The notes under the pieces were generated by a model. It was given only the letters and a program-made list of their open reading frames with translations, was not told the origin of the DNA and did not search any database. Positions 33,496 through 44,964 of a stretch of DNA of 64,000 nucleotides are shown in pieces (position 1 is the stretch's first letter; each line of letters begins with the position of its first letter). The stretch spans positions 124,001 to 188,000 of the forward strand of contig CANTFK010000094.1 in NCBI GenBank assembly GCA_947646735.1, read 5' to 3'. This stretch comes from Peronospora farinosa (Eukaryota; Oomycota; Peronosporomycetes; Peronosporales; Peronosporaceae). The position numbers were made by a program, and so were the translations under genes.

Positions 33496-36400
33496 ATGGA
33501 TGCCATGCCATGTCGAAAGAAGGACAGTATGTCCAAGCAACAACAACCTCGAAAGAAAAAGACAGTGACGAAGAAGAACCAATCGGGCACGAGACGATCT
33601 CGTCGGGATAGTAATTGCAGTCATGGCACCGGGCTGGACGTGGACGCACGTCGACCATCCATTGCATTGGCTTCCAGTCTCTTGCCACACATGGCATCGT
33701 CATTGTCTTCCAGTCTCTTGCCACACATGGCATCGTCATTGTCTTCCAACATTCATTTGCGTCTTTTTCGCATTCTAAACGAAGCCAATGCACCGGTACT
33801 GGCAATGGATGCAACGGGTTGTGTGACGTTTTGGAACCAGCAACTCACGCAGCTCTCGGGGTTGCTAGCGGTCGACGTGATTGGTCGTTCAATGACGGAG
33901 CTGGTCACGGCCGAGAAGACGATAGAAGTGACACGTGGACTGGAACAAGCTCTTGCTGATATGGACGTGACGGTGCGGGACGTGGAGATGGAGTTTCATA
34001 CACCGAAACGTGGACGCAACTTGAAGCTGCTTGTGAATTTGACGGTCGACGTGAAAGACAATAACGTGGCTGGTATCGTGGCTATCGGACAGGATATTAC
34101 GGAATCGACAGGACGAGCGACACAGAATGATCAAGTGGATCAACAAGCCAATGCTCCGGTTGTAGAACTGGATCGAGATGGACATATTCTTGTATGGAAC
34201 GACAAGGCCGAAGCAACCACAGGGTACGCTAATAACCAGGTTCTAGGCACACCACTCGTTGACCTGGTGCAAGAAGACTACCGTGAGCTTGTTAGTAAAC
34301 TCTTGACGCGCGTTGCATCGACCAACACGTCTGTTTCCAAGTGCGAGCTGCCGTTAAAGACGGCTGGCGGCGCATGCGTAGAGCTTCTGCTGAGTCTCAC
34401 GCCGCAGGTCAGCGATGATGGAGCTGGCTCAACTGTCGACCGCATCGTGGCGATTGGACAAGATGTGACAGCGCGTAACGCGAGTGAAATGGAGTATAGC
34501 AAGCTGGTGGATTCCGCTAACGCACCTATTTTCGGTGTAGACGCAGAGGGTTGCATTGTGATTTTCAACAAGAAGGCTGCACAGATAAGTGAGTACTGGC
34601 CCGGCGAGGTCATGGGCGTCGATTTGGTGTCGTTCTTGATCCACGAAGACTACCGAGAGGATGTGGCAGCAGTTTTCCAGAAAGCGCTACGCGGTGTCGA
34701 GACTGCAAACTGTGAGTTTCCTCTGATCACTAAACACGGTCGGAAGGTGGAAATACTGCTGAACGCTACACCGCGCTACAATGATGCCGGAGCTATTGTC
34801 GGCGTAGTCGGCATAGGCCAAGACATTACGGAACGAGTCGTGCAGGAGCAAGAGTACACACGTCTCATTGACACGGCAAACGCACCCATCGTAGGTGTGG
34901 ACAAGGAGCTTTGTGTGACGATATGGAATAAGAAAGCGGCGACCATTACTGATTATTCGCATGTGCAGGCAATTGGCAAGAATCTCCTTGGGTTTATTGC
35001 ACAACATGCGCGCGACACTGTAGCAGATGTGCTTTCTAAAGCAATGTGTGGTATTGAGACTGCGAACTTTGAGTTTCCTTTGATGACGAAAAGCGGGAGA
35101 CAGCTAGACATCCTGCTGAATGCTACACCGCGCTTTGACCACAGCGGCAATATCACTGGTATGGTGGGAATCGGACAAGATTTTACTGATCAACGCGCAC
35201 AAGAGGAAGAGTACATTCGACTGATTGATACGGCTAATGCGCCAATTTTTGGCATTGAAATGGGAGGTCGTGTGGATATCTGGAATCGAAAGGCTGTGGC
35301 TATTACGGAGTACACAGTGCTGGAGGCACGAGGAACTCGGCTAGTTGAAAGCTTTATTCCACTCGACTACCGTGCTGGAGTGGCAGAAGTGATGTCGAAG
35401 GCCATGGAGGGGGAAGGCACAGCAAATTTTGAGTTTCCGTTGATTACGAAAACTGGTCGACGCGTCGATATACTGCTGAATGCGACACCGCGTTACAATC
35501 AGCACGGTGACATTGTGGGCGTTGTTGGTATTGGCCAGGATATTACTGAGCGTATTGTGCAAGAGCAAGAGTATAGTCGTTTGATCGACACAGCTAATGC
35601 ACCCATTTTTGGTGTCGACATGGCTGGCCTTGTAAATATTTGGAATGACAAGTCCGCGGAGATCACGCAATTTACAGCTGACGAGGTCATTGGAAAGGAC
35701 TTGGTGCAAGAATTTATATCGGAGGGCTACCGCCCTGCCGTGGGCTTGGTGTTGTCACAGGCATTGAATGGTGTCCAGACTGCCAACTTTAACTTTCCCC
35801 TTATTACCAAATCCGGGCGCCGCGTTGAGATTTTACTGAATGCCACTCCACGATACAACGAATTGGGTGAGATTGTCGGTGTAGTGAGTATTGGTCAGGA
35901 TATTACAGAGAGAATTGCCCAGGAACACGAGTACAGCCGGCTAATCGATACTGCCAACGCCCCTATTTTTGGAGTTGATAGCGAAGGCCGTGTAAATATC
36001 TGGAACAAGAAGGCAGCAGAGATTATGCAATATTCTACTGATGAAGTTTTGGGGGAAAACTTGGTGGAACAATTTATTACGGAAGATTACCGTGAGGCTG
36101 TCGGTGCAGTTTTGTCTAAGGCTCTTGATGGAATCGAAACAGCAAACTTTGAGTTCCCTCTGGTCACAAAAGCAAACCGCCGAGTTGAAATCTTGCTCAA
36201 TGCCACACCTCGGTTCAATGAACATGGGACGGTTATTGGCATGGTAGGTATTGGCCAGGACATTACGGATCGTATCGCCCAGGAACAGGAATATGCACGA
36301 TTGATTGAGAAGGCAAATGCTCCAATTTTTGGTGTCGACTCACAAGGTCTGATCAATATCTGGAACCACAAAACGGCTGAAATGACGCGATTCTCAAAGG

Positions 36401-39400
36401 AAGAAGCAGTAGGCAAGGACTTGATGAGCTGGGCGATTCCGGAAGAGTACCGCGACGCTACAGAAACTATCTTATGGAAGGCCCTGGAGGGCGATGAAAC
36501 ATCAAATTTTGATGTCGAATTGAAGAAAAAGAATGGTCGCACTGTAAATATTCGAATGAACGCGACTGCAAGGTTTGACCAGCATGGTGAAATTGTGGGC
36601 GTAGTTGGCATTGGTCAGGACTTGACTGATCGCATTGTGCAGGAGCAAGAGTATACACGTCTGATTGATACAGCGAACGCGCCGATCTTTGGCGTAGATG
36701 CAAACCTCTGCGTAAACATCTGGAACAAGAAAGCTGCTCAGATTACCAAATACTCTACGGCAGAAGTCATCGGCGAGAACTTAGTGGAAACGTTTATTTC
36801 GCCAGAGTATCGTCCAATTGTCGCGGACGTATTCACCAAAGCTCTGAATGGTATTCAGACTGGGAATTTTGAGTTTCCATTGATCACACGGCCTGGTACG
36901 CGAATTGAGATTCTTTTAAACGCGACGCCACGAAATGACATGCATGGTAATATTGTTGGTGTAGTGGGCATTGGTCAGGATATTACTGACCGCATTGCGC
37001 AGGAACATGAATACTTTCGATTGATTGATACGGCGAATGCTCCCATTTTTGGTGTTGACACTTTTGGGTGCATTAATGAATGGAACCAAAAGATTGAGGA
37101 GATTACGGGATTCCACAAGTCGACGGTTCTGGGTCTATCGTTGGTGGATGCATTTATTAATGTTGAAAACCGACCGGAAGTACGCAAACTGCTGAACCAG
37201 GCATTAATTGGCATTGATGTTGGGGAGATGGAACTACCCATGACGACTGTAGCTGGACAATCATTGCTATTGCTCGTCAATGCCTCCAGTAAGAAGGACA
37301 TGCACGGGAATATTCGTGGTGTGATTGGAGTGGGTCAAGACTACACTGCGAAGAAACACATGGAAGCGGCCAAGGTGAACTTCCTGGCTTCCTTCAGTCA
37401 CGAGCTAAGAACACCTCTGAACGGCGTGTTGGGTATGCTGGAACTACTGCGCGATCAAAAGTTGGACAAGACGCCTGAACGCTACGTGCACATTGCGTAC
37501 ATTTCCGGGTCACTGCTGCTAAACTTAATCAATGACATCCTCGACTTGTCAAAGATTGAAGCCGGGCACATGGAGATCTCAGCAGATTTGTTCCAAATGC
37601 AAGATCTACTGGAGTACTCGGTGGAAATTTTTAAGTTTAAGGCTCGTGAAAAGCACATCAAGCTTACATTAGAGTGCTCTCCGAAAGTGCCGAAGCAAGT
37701 AGTTGGTGATGTTAGTCGACTTCGGCAGGTGCTGCTAAACTTGTTATCGAACGCTATCAAGTTCACGAACGAAGGATCAATCACAGTTCGCTGCAATTTG
37801 GTACCATCACCAGACCTTTCGAAGGATTGTGTGAAGCTATTGTTCCAAGTCATTGATACTGGTGTCGGCATGGACGATGAGGAAAAGTCACGGTTGTTTT
37901 CGTTATTCACAAAGCTTGAACGTACACGCAAGAATAATCCTACGGGCTCTGGGTTGGGACTTGCAATCTGCAAACAGCTTGTGGAGCTTATGGGCGGTGG
38001 TATTGACGTTGACAGTGAACTGGGAGAGGGCTCAGAGTTTTTCTTTACTGTAGTCGTAGGTCGGGTTGGTGATGAAGACGAAGGTATTGTCCAAAAGTTC
38101 CCAGCTATTTTGGCTGCTGATTCGAGCCTTGCACCCTCTCTAGCGTCCAGTACTGCAAGACAAAACGCGGAATTAGTGCCGGAGCATGCTCGTATATTGG
38201 TGGTGGAAGACAATGAATTCAACTGGGAAGTTGTCAAGAGCTTCTTTATGGAAGACAATCACTTTTTGCAATGGGAGACAAATGGTCTAGATGCGTATCA
38301 GATGTACCAGGAGCATCATTGTTCGTATGACATCGTGCTAATGGACTGTGAGATGCCAATCATGAATGGGTACGAATCCACCCGAAATATTCGCATATTT
38401 GAAAAGCAGCACGATCTTCCCCGTATTCCTATCATTGGCGTCACAGCGTATGCTATGAGTGGTGATCGGAAAAAGTGTCTTGACGCCGGAATGGATGAGT
38501 TTATTGTCAAACCTATCTCGAAAAATGAGCTGCGCAAGGCAATCCGAAAGTGGATGATTGTACGCTACTCGGGTCAACATTGTCCCCGACCATCAGGAAT
38601 AGAGTCTCTCGATATTATTGTCGATGCGTCATCCAACCAAAATGCCGCCAACTTGGTGGCGGCGTCGAAGCACAAGGAGAAGCTTGATCTGGATCGGGCC
38701 ATTTCGGACCTAGAACTGGAGGACCCGATGATGATCGGTCAGGCTGGTGGAATTCAGACAGCAGCAGGCTCGGAGGCATTGCTAATGTCGCTCACTACTA
38801 TCAGTGAGAGCCGAAGTAACCAGTCAGCAAGTTCGGGGACCCTCGGACGCACAATTGGACCGGCGGATACTCATTCATCGGTGATCGTGATGTCCAAATC
38901 GACGGAACAAACGATTCGGTCCGTGGTGCATCGTGAAAATCTCGTGAATGCTTCAAGCATTGTTGGTACGAATTTGTTTGCTGCAGCAAATGCAGCTGGA
39001 ATCTATCCTATGCATGTGACTGAAGTTGCGCCGCAGTCGTCATCGTCAGATGACAGCAATGGTCAGCAAGAGGCTGATGAAAGTGCAATTAGTTCGACAA
39101 TTGTGACAAGCAAAGCTTCCCAAGCAGCTTTGTTATACTCTACAACCATGGCGCCTGAAGATGTTGTGATTCCAAGTGGTGATCCGATCGACTACGCTCT
39201 TGGTGTCGAACAATGCGGTACTAGCGAAAGCTTGTTTATGAGTCTGCTTGAGAAGTACGCGGGGTTGAGCGAGGAGTTTATGAAACGTATCGAGGATGCT
39301 TATTCCATGAGTGATTTCGTTGTGCTTCGACGCGAAAGTCACTCCCTCAAGGGATCTTCAGCGTATGTTGCAGCTATGCGTGTTTCCAAGGCAGCATTCC

Positions 39401-39621
39401 GTGTACAACTAGCCACTGAGCACGTGATGGAGAAAACCGCTACCGAGGAGAACCATACTTCTTTGAAGGACGCGTTCCAGCTTTTAAAGAGAGAGCATCG
39501 TGCTCTACGTGGCTATCTTCGACGTAACTTTTCCTTCCGCACGAGTACTGCTGGTGGAAATCAAGACACAAAACAGATGAGTAAGGGAGGAGGAGGAGAT
39601 AACGCTTGCGTTATCATGTAA
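33496..39621 (+). CDS. 10-PAS hybrid histidine kinase with REC, HPt and CaaX
   Basis: A single 2041-residue frame. Residues 1-90 are basic and Ser-rich with a duplicated 12-residue segment. Ten PAS domains follow at 120-residue spacing to about 1285. HisKA has FSHELRTPLNG with phospho-His 1302. The HATPase has Asn1419, DTGVG near 1454 and GSGLGL near 1485. The receiver has Glu1571-Asp1572, phospho-Asp 1617 and Lys1672. The HPt has His1949 in SHSLKGSSA. The chain ends CVIM, a CaaX box (Cys2038) identical to that of K-Ras4B. All relay residues are present, so this should be an active phosphorelay kinase that is prenylated. It lies 12.7 kb from its 28-PAS paralogue on the opposite strand. Confidence 0.93.
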   Translation: MDAMPCRKKDSMSKQQQPRKKKTVTKKNQSGTRRSRRDSNCSHGTGLDVDARRPSIALASSLLPHMASSLSSSLLPHMASSLSSNIHLRLFRILNEANAPVLAMDATGCVTFWNQQLTQLSGLLAVDVIGRSMTELVTAEKTIEVTRGLEQALADMDVTVRDVEMEFHTPKRGRNLKLLVNLTVDVKDNNVAGIVAIGQDITESTGRATQNDQVDQQANAPVVELDRDGHILVWNDKAEATTGYANNQVLGTPLVDLVQEDYRELVSKLLTRVASTNTSVSKCELPLKTAGGACVELLLSLTPQVSDDGAGSTVDRIVAIGQDVTARNASEMEYSKLVDSANAPIFGVDAEGCIVIFNKKAAQISEYWPGEVMGVDLVSFLIHEDYREDVAAVFQKALRGVETANCEFPLITKHGRKVEILLNATPRYNDAGAIVGVVGIGQDITERVVQEQEYTRLIDTANAPIVGVDKELCVTIWNKKAATITDYSHVQAIGKNLLGFIAQHARDTVADVLSKAMCGIETANFEFPLMTKSGRQLDILLNATPRFDHSGNITGMVGIGQDFTDQRAQEEEYIRLIDTANAPIFGIEMGGRVDIWNRKAVAITEYTVLEARGTRLVESFIPLDYRAGVAEVMSKAMEGEGTANFEFPLITKTGRRVDILLNATPRYNQHGDIVGVVGIGQDITERIVQEQEYSRLIDTANAPIFGVDMAGLVNIWNDKSAEITQFTADEVIGKDLVQEFISEGYRPAVGLVLSQALNGVQTANFNFPLITKSGRRVEILLNATPRYNELGEIVGVVSIGQDITERIAQEHEYSRLIDTANAPIFGVDSEGRVNIWNKKAAEIMQYSTDEVLGENLVEQFITEDYREAVGAVLSKALDGIETANFEFPLVTKANRRVEILLNATPRFNEHGTVIGMVGIGQDITDRIAQEQEYARLIEKANAPIFGVDSQGLINIWNHKTAEMTRFSKEEAVGKDLMSWAIPEEYRDATETILWKALEGDETSNFDVELKKKNGRTVNIRMNATARFDQHGEIVGVVGIGQDLTDRIVQEQEYTRLIDTANAPIFGVDANLCVNIWNKKAAQITKYSTAEVIGENLVETFISPEYRPIVADVFTKALNGIQTGNFEFPLITRPGTRIEILLNATPRNDMHGNIVGVVGIGQDITDRIAQEHEYFRLIDTANAPIFGVDTFGCINEWNQKIEEITGFHKSTVLGLSLVDAFINVENRPEVRKLLNQALIGIDVGEMELPMTTVAGQSLLLLVNASSKKDMHGNIRGVIGVGQDYTAKKHMEAAKVNFLASFSHELRTPLNGVLGMLELLRDQKLDKTPERYVHIAYISGSLLLNLINDILDLSKIEAGHMEISADLFQMQDLLEYSVEIFKFKAREKHIKLTLECSPKVPKQVVGDVSRLRQVLLNLLSNAIKFTNEGSITVRCNLVPSPDLSKDCVKLLFQVIDTGVGMDDEEKSRLFSLFTKLERTRKNNPTGSGLGLAICKQLVELMGGGIDVDSELGEGSEFFFTVVVGRVGDEDEGIVQKFPAILAADSSLAPSLASSTARQNAELVPEHARILVVEDNEFNWEVVKSFFMEDNHFLQWETNGLDAYQMYQEHHCSYDIVLMDCEMPIMNGYESTRNIRIFEKQHDLPRIPIIGVTAYAMSGDRKKCLDAGMDEFIVKPISKNELRKAIRKWMIVRYSGQHCPRPSGIESLDIIVDASSNQNAANLVAASKHKEKLDLDRAISDLELEDPMMIGQAGGIQTAAGSEALLMSLTTISESRSNQSASSGTLGRTIGPADTHSSVIVMSKSTEQTIRSVVHRENLVNASSIVGTNLFAAANAAGIYPMHVTEVAPQSSSSDDSNGQQEADESAISSTIVTSKASQAALLYSTTMAPEDVVIPSGDPIDYALGVEQCGTSESLFMSLLEKYAGLSEEFMKRIEDAYSMSDFVVLRRESHSLKGSSAYVAAMRVSKAAFRVQLATEHVMEKTATEENHTSLKDAFQLLKREHRALRGYLRRNFSFRTSTAGGNQDTKQMSKGGGGDNACVIM
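33671..33742 (+). repeat. Two perfect tandem copies of a 36-bp unit in the kinase N tail
   Basis: The unit starts CTTCCAGTCTCTTGCC and repeats once without change. It encodes two copies of a SSLLPHMASSLS-type dodecamer ahead of the first PAS. In-frame slippage could vary its copy number. Confidence 0.85.
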
Positions 39622-40563
39622 GCCTTGTGGTAGGTGCTTCGTTGTATGAAGTCGGCATCGAGGCAGTGAAGGTTACGAGTAACCGTGATGCGTTTTTGCC
39701 ACCTGCGGCAGAAAAAGTAAGTTATGATTGGTCTTGCTTGGTCAAAGTCTTGTGTTTTGCTGTTGAGCATGCCGAATGTCTTATTCCATCATTGGGACTG
39801 TTGTTTTGGCGTCGTTAGAGCAGATTTACCATCGATACCACTATTAGGAGATCGATCATCCGTGGCTTCTTGGAACTTGGCTGAACGATGTAGTGGCGAC
39901 CTGCTTGGAGATCCTATTGCCGAGATGCATGCATGCAGTACCATCTCTAACTTGGCGACGCTGCAATGATTTACCATATCTACTGCGAGAGCGCAGATTG
40001 GCGTTGATTATGGCGTTGGTGATGGCCAAAAATGCAGACGCACTCGAATGCTTGATGCTACCTTGCTGACCTTAAAGCTCACGTGAAGATGCAACCAGCT
40101 TGGATGAAAAAAATGAGTGTTACAGCCTCTCGCTCGCAGTCGCGCTCAGAATGAACCATCATGATTGCAAAACGCCGCTTGCAGCTTCACATCGGACGTT
40201 TGAACGACAAGAGGCCCAGCATTCTTTCCTTTACGTCGACAATATGAGCAGCCGGTAGACGAAGATTGAAGCTAGTGACTGTCGTTGCGCACTTAGCTCC
40301 TTGCAGCATACTCGTACAATGAGGCGTAGCATAGCATCTTTGCTGACGATCAATGGATGTGACCGACAAATGCGCTAGTGCAAAGGCGCTGTTGATACCC
40401 GAATGGATCACTCACTGAGAGTAAAGGCACGACTTGGCTGCATAATTGATGCACCTCATGAACAAATTTGGAAACGTCCACAACAAATTAAGTGTGAGAA
40501 CATGTTGCTCAATCATACTCGTGTCCTGAGGTGCTTATGCCCACTGTTTGGTACTCGCACGTG
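39622..40563. other. Convergent spacer
   Basis: About 940 bp between the stop of the kinase (plus) and the stop of the PRELI gene (minus). Short frames only; nothing recognised. Confidence 0.5.
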
Positions 40564-41923
40564 CTACTTCAACTCGACAGGATCGCCAAATTCCTCTTGA
40601 AGACGTTGGAGATGATACCTTCTGGCGTTTGGGGCGTGCTTACAATAGTAGCTCGAGATGAACGACTCAATCTACACGTAAATTGACACCACAAAATGAT
40701 TCTTACAGTCTCAATGTCTGTCCACTCAGCGCATGAGCAAAAAGTGTACCTTTGATCGGAAAACAAGCAGAGAAGAGCTTGTAATGTGCACGCGACACAC
40801 TTGATGAAGATTTGTCCTACAAACAACAAGAAGCGACATCACGTTGGCTTAAATGTCACCTAAAAAAAGCATGACGAGACTGCTTACCACTGAGGTTTGT
40901 CTGAATGAGCCTTGTACACGGCAAAGTCTTCTAAAACACCCAGCGATTGGTACGACTCATTCTTGACGTACACGTAGAAAATCTGAACAAAATACAGCAC
41001 AAAAATTTGCTAAGATCGACGTACGAGATCGTGTAAAAAGGTCTACAGATAAAAAAATTGATAGAGACCTCACCCGGTTTTGTTTATCCAGCAATGAATC
41101 TTCAATGTACTCGATATAATCCGAGCTTACAAAGCGTTTGATGAAAAAAGGAGCCTCATTCCTAAGAGCAGATACAAAAATTTGTCAACAAACCCCATAT
41201 TTGGATAGAAAATTTACATTGTGATACCTGAATGTCAATAATCGACGCTTGAAAACAGCATGAAATTCATCCAAATGTCGCTCTTCCAGCACTTGAATTG
41301 AAATTAACAATCGACTTGCCATGTCTGGCAGTGGTTCTTTGAATGTACGATAATATCCATCAGCAGTCTGTACGAACAAATGTGAACGTTCGTCCAAATA
41401 TAACAATAGGCGGAAATATTGTTACTTAAGGCACCCACCTGTTCAACTGCATATGGAATTGTAGCATTATATTTTCCAAACTCAAATGTTGCTGGATTGT
41501 CACGTAATTGTAACTCCAAACAAGGAACAACATTCTGTACTTGTGGCATAGAAATGACATTTATCCCGTGACGATGCAAAAAATCGTCCACCGGTACACG
41601 ACGGCGACGGGCTCGTCTATGTCGAGTGTGCAGAAATGGTACAACTGTCCATTGACTTTTTGGCCATGGACAAATCTGTCACATATTACCAAAAAAAGCT
41701 CGTAAGAAATACATAAAATGGTCGTTGCCAAATTCAGCTACTCGTTATTTATTACCTTGGATCGTAGCAATAGGACGAGACAATACCCCATTGTAAACCA
41801 CAGCAATGGCAATACTAAAGGCTTCCATTCTTCATACTCTAGACTGTTGTCTGCACGAAAGTAATGGCTCCAGGACAACACCATCTTTATGGCTACTAGA
41901 CACTGATGGGCATAAAACGTCAC
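40564..41923 (-). CDS. PRELI/MSF1-domain protein with N-terminal membrane segment
   Basis: Seven exons, 41923-41756, 41675-41439, 41367-41228, 41161-41074, 40982-40888, 40816-40750 and 40671-40564, give 300 residues, all in frame. Residues about 34-55 form a hydrophobic helix (LVLPLLWFTMGYCLVLLL), followed by a basic stretch (RHRRARRRR). The C-terminal half matches PRELI/MSF1: ISIQVLEERHLDEFHAVFKR, PFFIKRFVSSDYIEYIEDSL, NESYQSLGVLEDFAVY and PQWT. PRELI proteins (Ups1/SLMO) carry phospholipids between mitochondrial membranes but are usually about 170-250 residues and soluble. A membrane anchor is unusual. A start at Met14 (41884) is possible. The domain call rests on pattern memory. Confidence 0.72.
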
Positions 41924-42087
41924 GAATTAATCCTTAAAAGTAGGTGTTAGTATTCCGTACCAAAACGTCCGCAAAAAATAGTCCGACCTATAATATACCT
42001 GCCATGTATCGGTATACTGGTTTCACATACCGTAGCTCTTCATGCCCATATACCAAAATCATTATAGTATCTCATCTACCAACTACT

Positions 42088-43071
42088 ATGGACTCACTGC
42101 ATTCAAGTCTGTATCACCCGACGCAACGTGCCTGGAGTGAGCCACATCTCCATCCTTCTCAGCTCATGTATCCCCTTTTTGTGACATCACGTACAAATGA
42201 TAAACCAATCGGTGGTCTAGAACCAGAATTCCAATGGGGTCAAGGCATTGATGGCACTTTTGCGTCTCTCGTCGTACATCTTCGTGTACTTTTGACCAAG
42301 GGATTAACAAGTGTCATGCTCTTTGGTGTCATCGAGAACAAGGACGATAGTGGCTCCATGGCTGATGATGAAGCTACGCCTGTTATCAAGTGTACTACAG
42401 TTTTGCGTAAGGCGCTACCGGAGCTCCTCGTGGCCTGCGACGTGTGTATGTGTGAATACACGGACCATGGACACTGTGGCATCCTGCGTGATGTCGATGG
42501 AGAACAGGTACTGGACAATGCACGGACACTCGAGCGTCTTACAACAATTGCACTTGCATACGCCAAAGCTGGTGCTCATATGGTGTGTCCATCCGACATG
42601 ATGGACAACCGTATTGGTGCCATCCGTCAAATTTACAATGAGAACGGCTTTGAACATGTCTCTATTATGGCGTACACATCGAAGAAAGCCTCGGTCATGT
42701 ATGCGCCATTCCGTGACGCTGTCGAGTCGACGTTCCAGGGGGATCGTAAACGCTACCAGCATCCAGTGGGCAGCACAAGTCACGCTGCATTGGCGTTTGA
42801 ACGTGATGTGAAACAAGGTGCAGACAGTGTAATTGTCAAGCCGTCACTCTTTTATTCAGACATTGTAGCCAGCTTTGCTGCCAAGAAGACGGTGCCTGTG
42901 GTCTGCTACCTTGTCTCAGGTGAGTACAAGATGCTCAAAAACTACGGTGACTCGACTGATTCGCTCGAGAGCGTCGTGCGTGAAGCTCATCTTTGTCTGC
43001 TACGTGCTGGTGCAAGTGTGCTGATCACGTACTTTACCCCATACATTCTCGATCACTGCGCCACTTGGTAA
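42088..43071 (+). CDS. ALAD: Porphobilinogen synthase (delta-aminolevulinate dehydratase)
   Basis: 327 residues from the Met at 42088; the frame could open at 41944, but the family length favours the later start. The enzyme condenses two 5-aminolevulinate molecules to porphobilinogen in haem synthesis. Active lysines are Lys199 (YTSKKASVMYAPFRDA) and Lys251 (VIVKPSLFY). Catalytic zinc ligands Cys120, Cys122 and Cys130 are present in ACDVCMCEYTDHGHCG, so it is the zinc type of animals and fungi rather than the magnesium, Asp-rich type of plants and plastids. No transit peptide is evident. It runs in the same direction as the tRNA synthetase 182 bp downstream. Confidence 0.96.
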   Translation: MDSLHSSLYHPTQRAWSEPHLHPSQLMYPLFVTSRTNDKPIGGLEPEFQWGQGIDGTFASLVVHLRVLLTKGLTSVMLFGVIENKDDSGSMADDEATPVIKCTTVLRKALPELLVACDVCMCEYTDHGHCGILRDVDGEQVLDNARTLERLTTIALAYAKAGAHMVCPSDMMDNRIGAIRQIYNENGFEHVSIMAYTSKKASVMYAPFRDAVESTFQGDRKRYQHPVGSTSHAALAFERDVKQGADSVIVKPSLFYSDIVASFAAKKTVPVVCYLVSGEYKMLKNYGDSTDSLESVVREAHLCLLRAGASVLITYFTPYILDHCATW

Positions 43072-43253
43072 AAAGCTAGTAGCCAAGCAGGAATAATAGG
43101 CTGTAGCTGTAGCTGTAGCCATGTGCATTGATCATCCAAGTGCATTATCTGTAGATGGCTACATAATATGACTCAGGTAGACCAATATCTGCGACGTGTG
43201 TCAACTTGTATCTATGTTCTTTTTCATCCAATCATAACTAGCCATTCATTTGT

Positions 43254-44964
43254 ATGGCCATACCCGAACGTATCGGCATCATGGAGACGCAGCAATTGAT
43301 AGACAAGATCGTCGCTACGGGCAACACAATCCGTGAGCTGAAAGGAGCTAAGGATAAGAAAAATGCTGATAAAATTACGGTTCAAGTGGAGAAATTACTG
43401 GCGCTCAAGATGCAGTACAAGACGTTAACAGGTGTCGACTATACGCCGCCTTTTCAGTCTACGAAAGTCAAGCTAAATGCTCTTCCTGCTGTGAACGACA
43501 AGGCCAATCCAACGTCCAAGAATCAGTTGAAAAAGGAGAAGAAATTAGCAGAACAAGCAGCAAAAAAAGCGGCCGGAGGCTCTGTCAAAATCGGCAAACA
43601 GAAGCAGAAGAAGGCCAAGCCTTCCGAGAGTGCGAAACCAGCTCAAAGTGCGCCTGTGCCATCAAGTGTCGATCTGCTACTACGACAGAATGAGTTTCAA
43701 TATCAAGTGTTGAGCTCTGGGGTAGCAAGTGGTGCCCAAGTGGTGACACCGTGGGATGTGGAAGCCGAAGATGGTGTGGACTATGACAAATTGGTCGAAC
43801 AGTTTGGTAGTACCAAGATTCCTCCTGAGATGGTGGAGAGGATGGAGAAACTAACAGGCCATAAAGCTCATCGCTATTTACGTCGTGGCTACTTTTTCTC
43901 ACATCGTGACTTGGACGTGATCCTTGACGCGTATGAGAAGGGCGAAAAGTTTTTCTTGTACACTGGTCGTGGCCCTTCCTCGGGTAGTCTACATATGGGA
44001 CACCTGATTCCGTTCACGTTTACGGCCTGGCTGCAAAAGGTTTTTGATGTACCTCTTGTGATTCAACTCACTAACGACGAGAAATTTTTATTCAAGGATC
44101 AGACGCTCGAAGAGAGCAAGATTATGGCTTGGGAGAACGCAAAGGATATCATCGCCTGCGGGTTCGATGTCAAGAAAACCTTCATTTTCGCTAACACCGA
44201 CTACATTAAAGAAATGTACCCGCAGATTCTCAAGGTGCAGAAGTGTGTCACGTACAACCAAGTCCGGGGCATCTTTGGCTTTACTGGGTCAGACAACATC
44301 GGTAAGTCGGCCTTCCCTGCTATTCAGGCTGTGCCGTCTTTTTCAGAGACATTTCCTGTGGTGCTTGGTGGACGTAAGGGACTGCGTTGCCTCATCCCGC
44401 ACGCCATTGATCAAGATCCGTACTTTCGTATGACTCGTGATGTAGCCCCGCGTATTGGCTACCTCAAACCTGCTTCTATGCACTCCAAGTTCTTTCCCGC
44501 TCTGCAAGGCAGCACTACAAAGATGAGCGCCAGCAAGGCGAGCACTACCATCTACATCTCGGACTCGCCGGACGATATCGCCAACAAGATCAAGAAATAC
44601 GCCTTCAGGTAAGAGTTTCAGATGCCTATGTCCCTTGTGCTGTTGACGTAGACTAATGTTACTTGTACAATGTCTGTTTACTCTCTGCAGCGGCGGAGGT
44701 GAGACAAAGGCCGACCATGAGAAATACGGCGCCAACTTGGAGGCCGATATTCCGTACCAGTATCTGTCATTCATGCTCGAGGACGACGTAGAGCTTGAGC
44801 ACATTGGCCGCGAGTACGGCGCAGGACGCATGATGTCTGGCGAGGTGAAGCAGAGACTGATCGACGTCATGGCCGAGTATACGCTGGACTTCCAAAAGCG
44901 CCGTGCTGCCATCACTGACGATCTAGTTTCCGAGTTCATGAGCGTGCGCCCCCTAGATTTTTAG
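43254..44964 (+). CDS. WARS: Cytosolic tryptophanyl-tRNA synthetase with WHEP domain
   Basis: Exons 43254-44608 and 44691-44964 (82-bp intron; AF|SGGGE) give 542 residues. Residues about 10-60 are a WHEP helix-turn-helix ([17 protein letters not shown]...), followed by a Lys/Ala-rich linker. The class I core carries GSLHMGHL (HIGH signature, about 244-251) and KMSAS (about 423-427). [21 protein letters not shown] and YTGRGPSSG are characteristic of eukaryotic TrpRS. It charges tRNA-Trp in the cytosol. An N-terminal WHEP is known in vertebrate TrpRS. A start at Met10 is possible. Confidence 0.95.

Noticed and set aside
33311..33814. A 167-codon minus-strand frame over the start of the 10-PAS kinase
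   Set aside because: It contains a duplicated segment that is only the antisense of the 36-bp repeat, ends in a Val-Cys run from a CA microsatellite, and has no family features.
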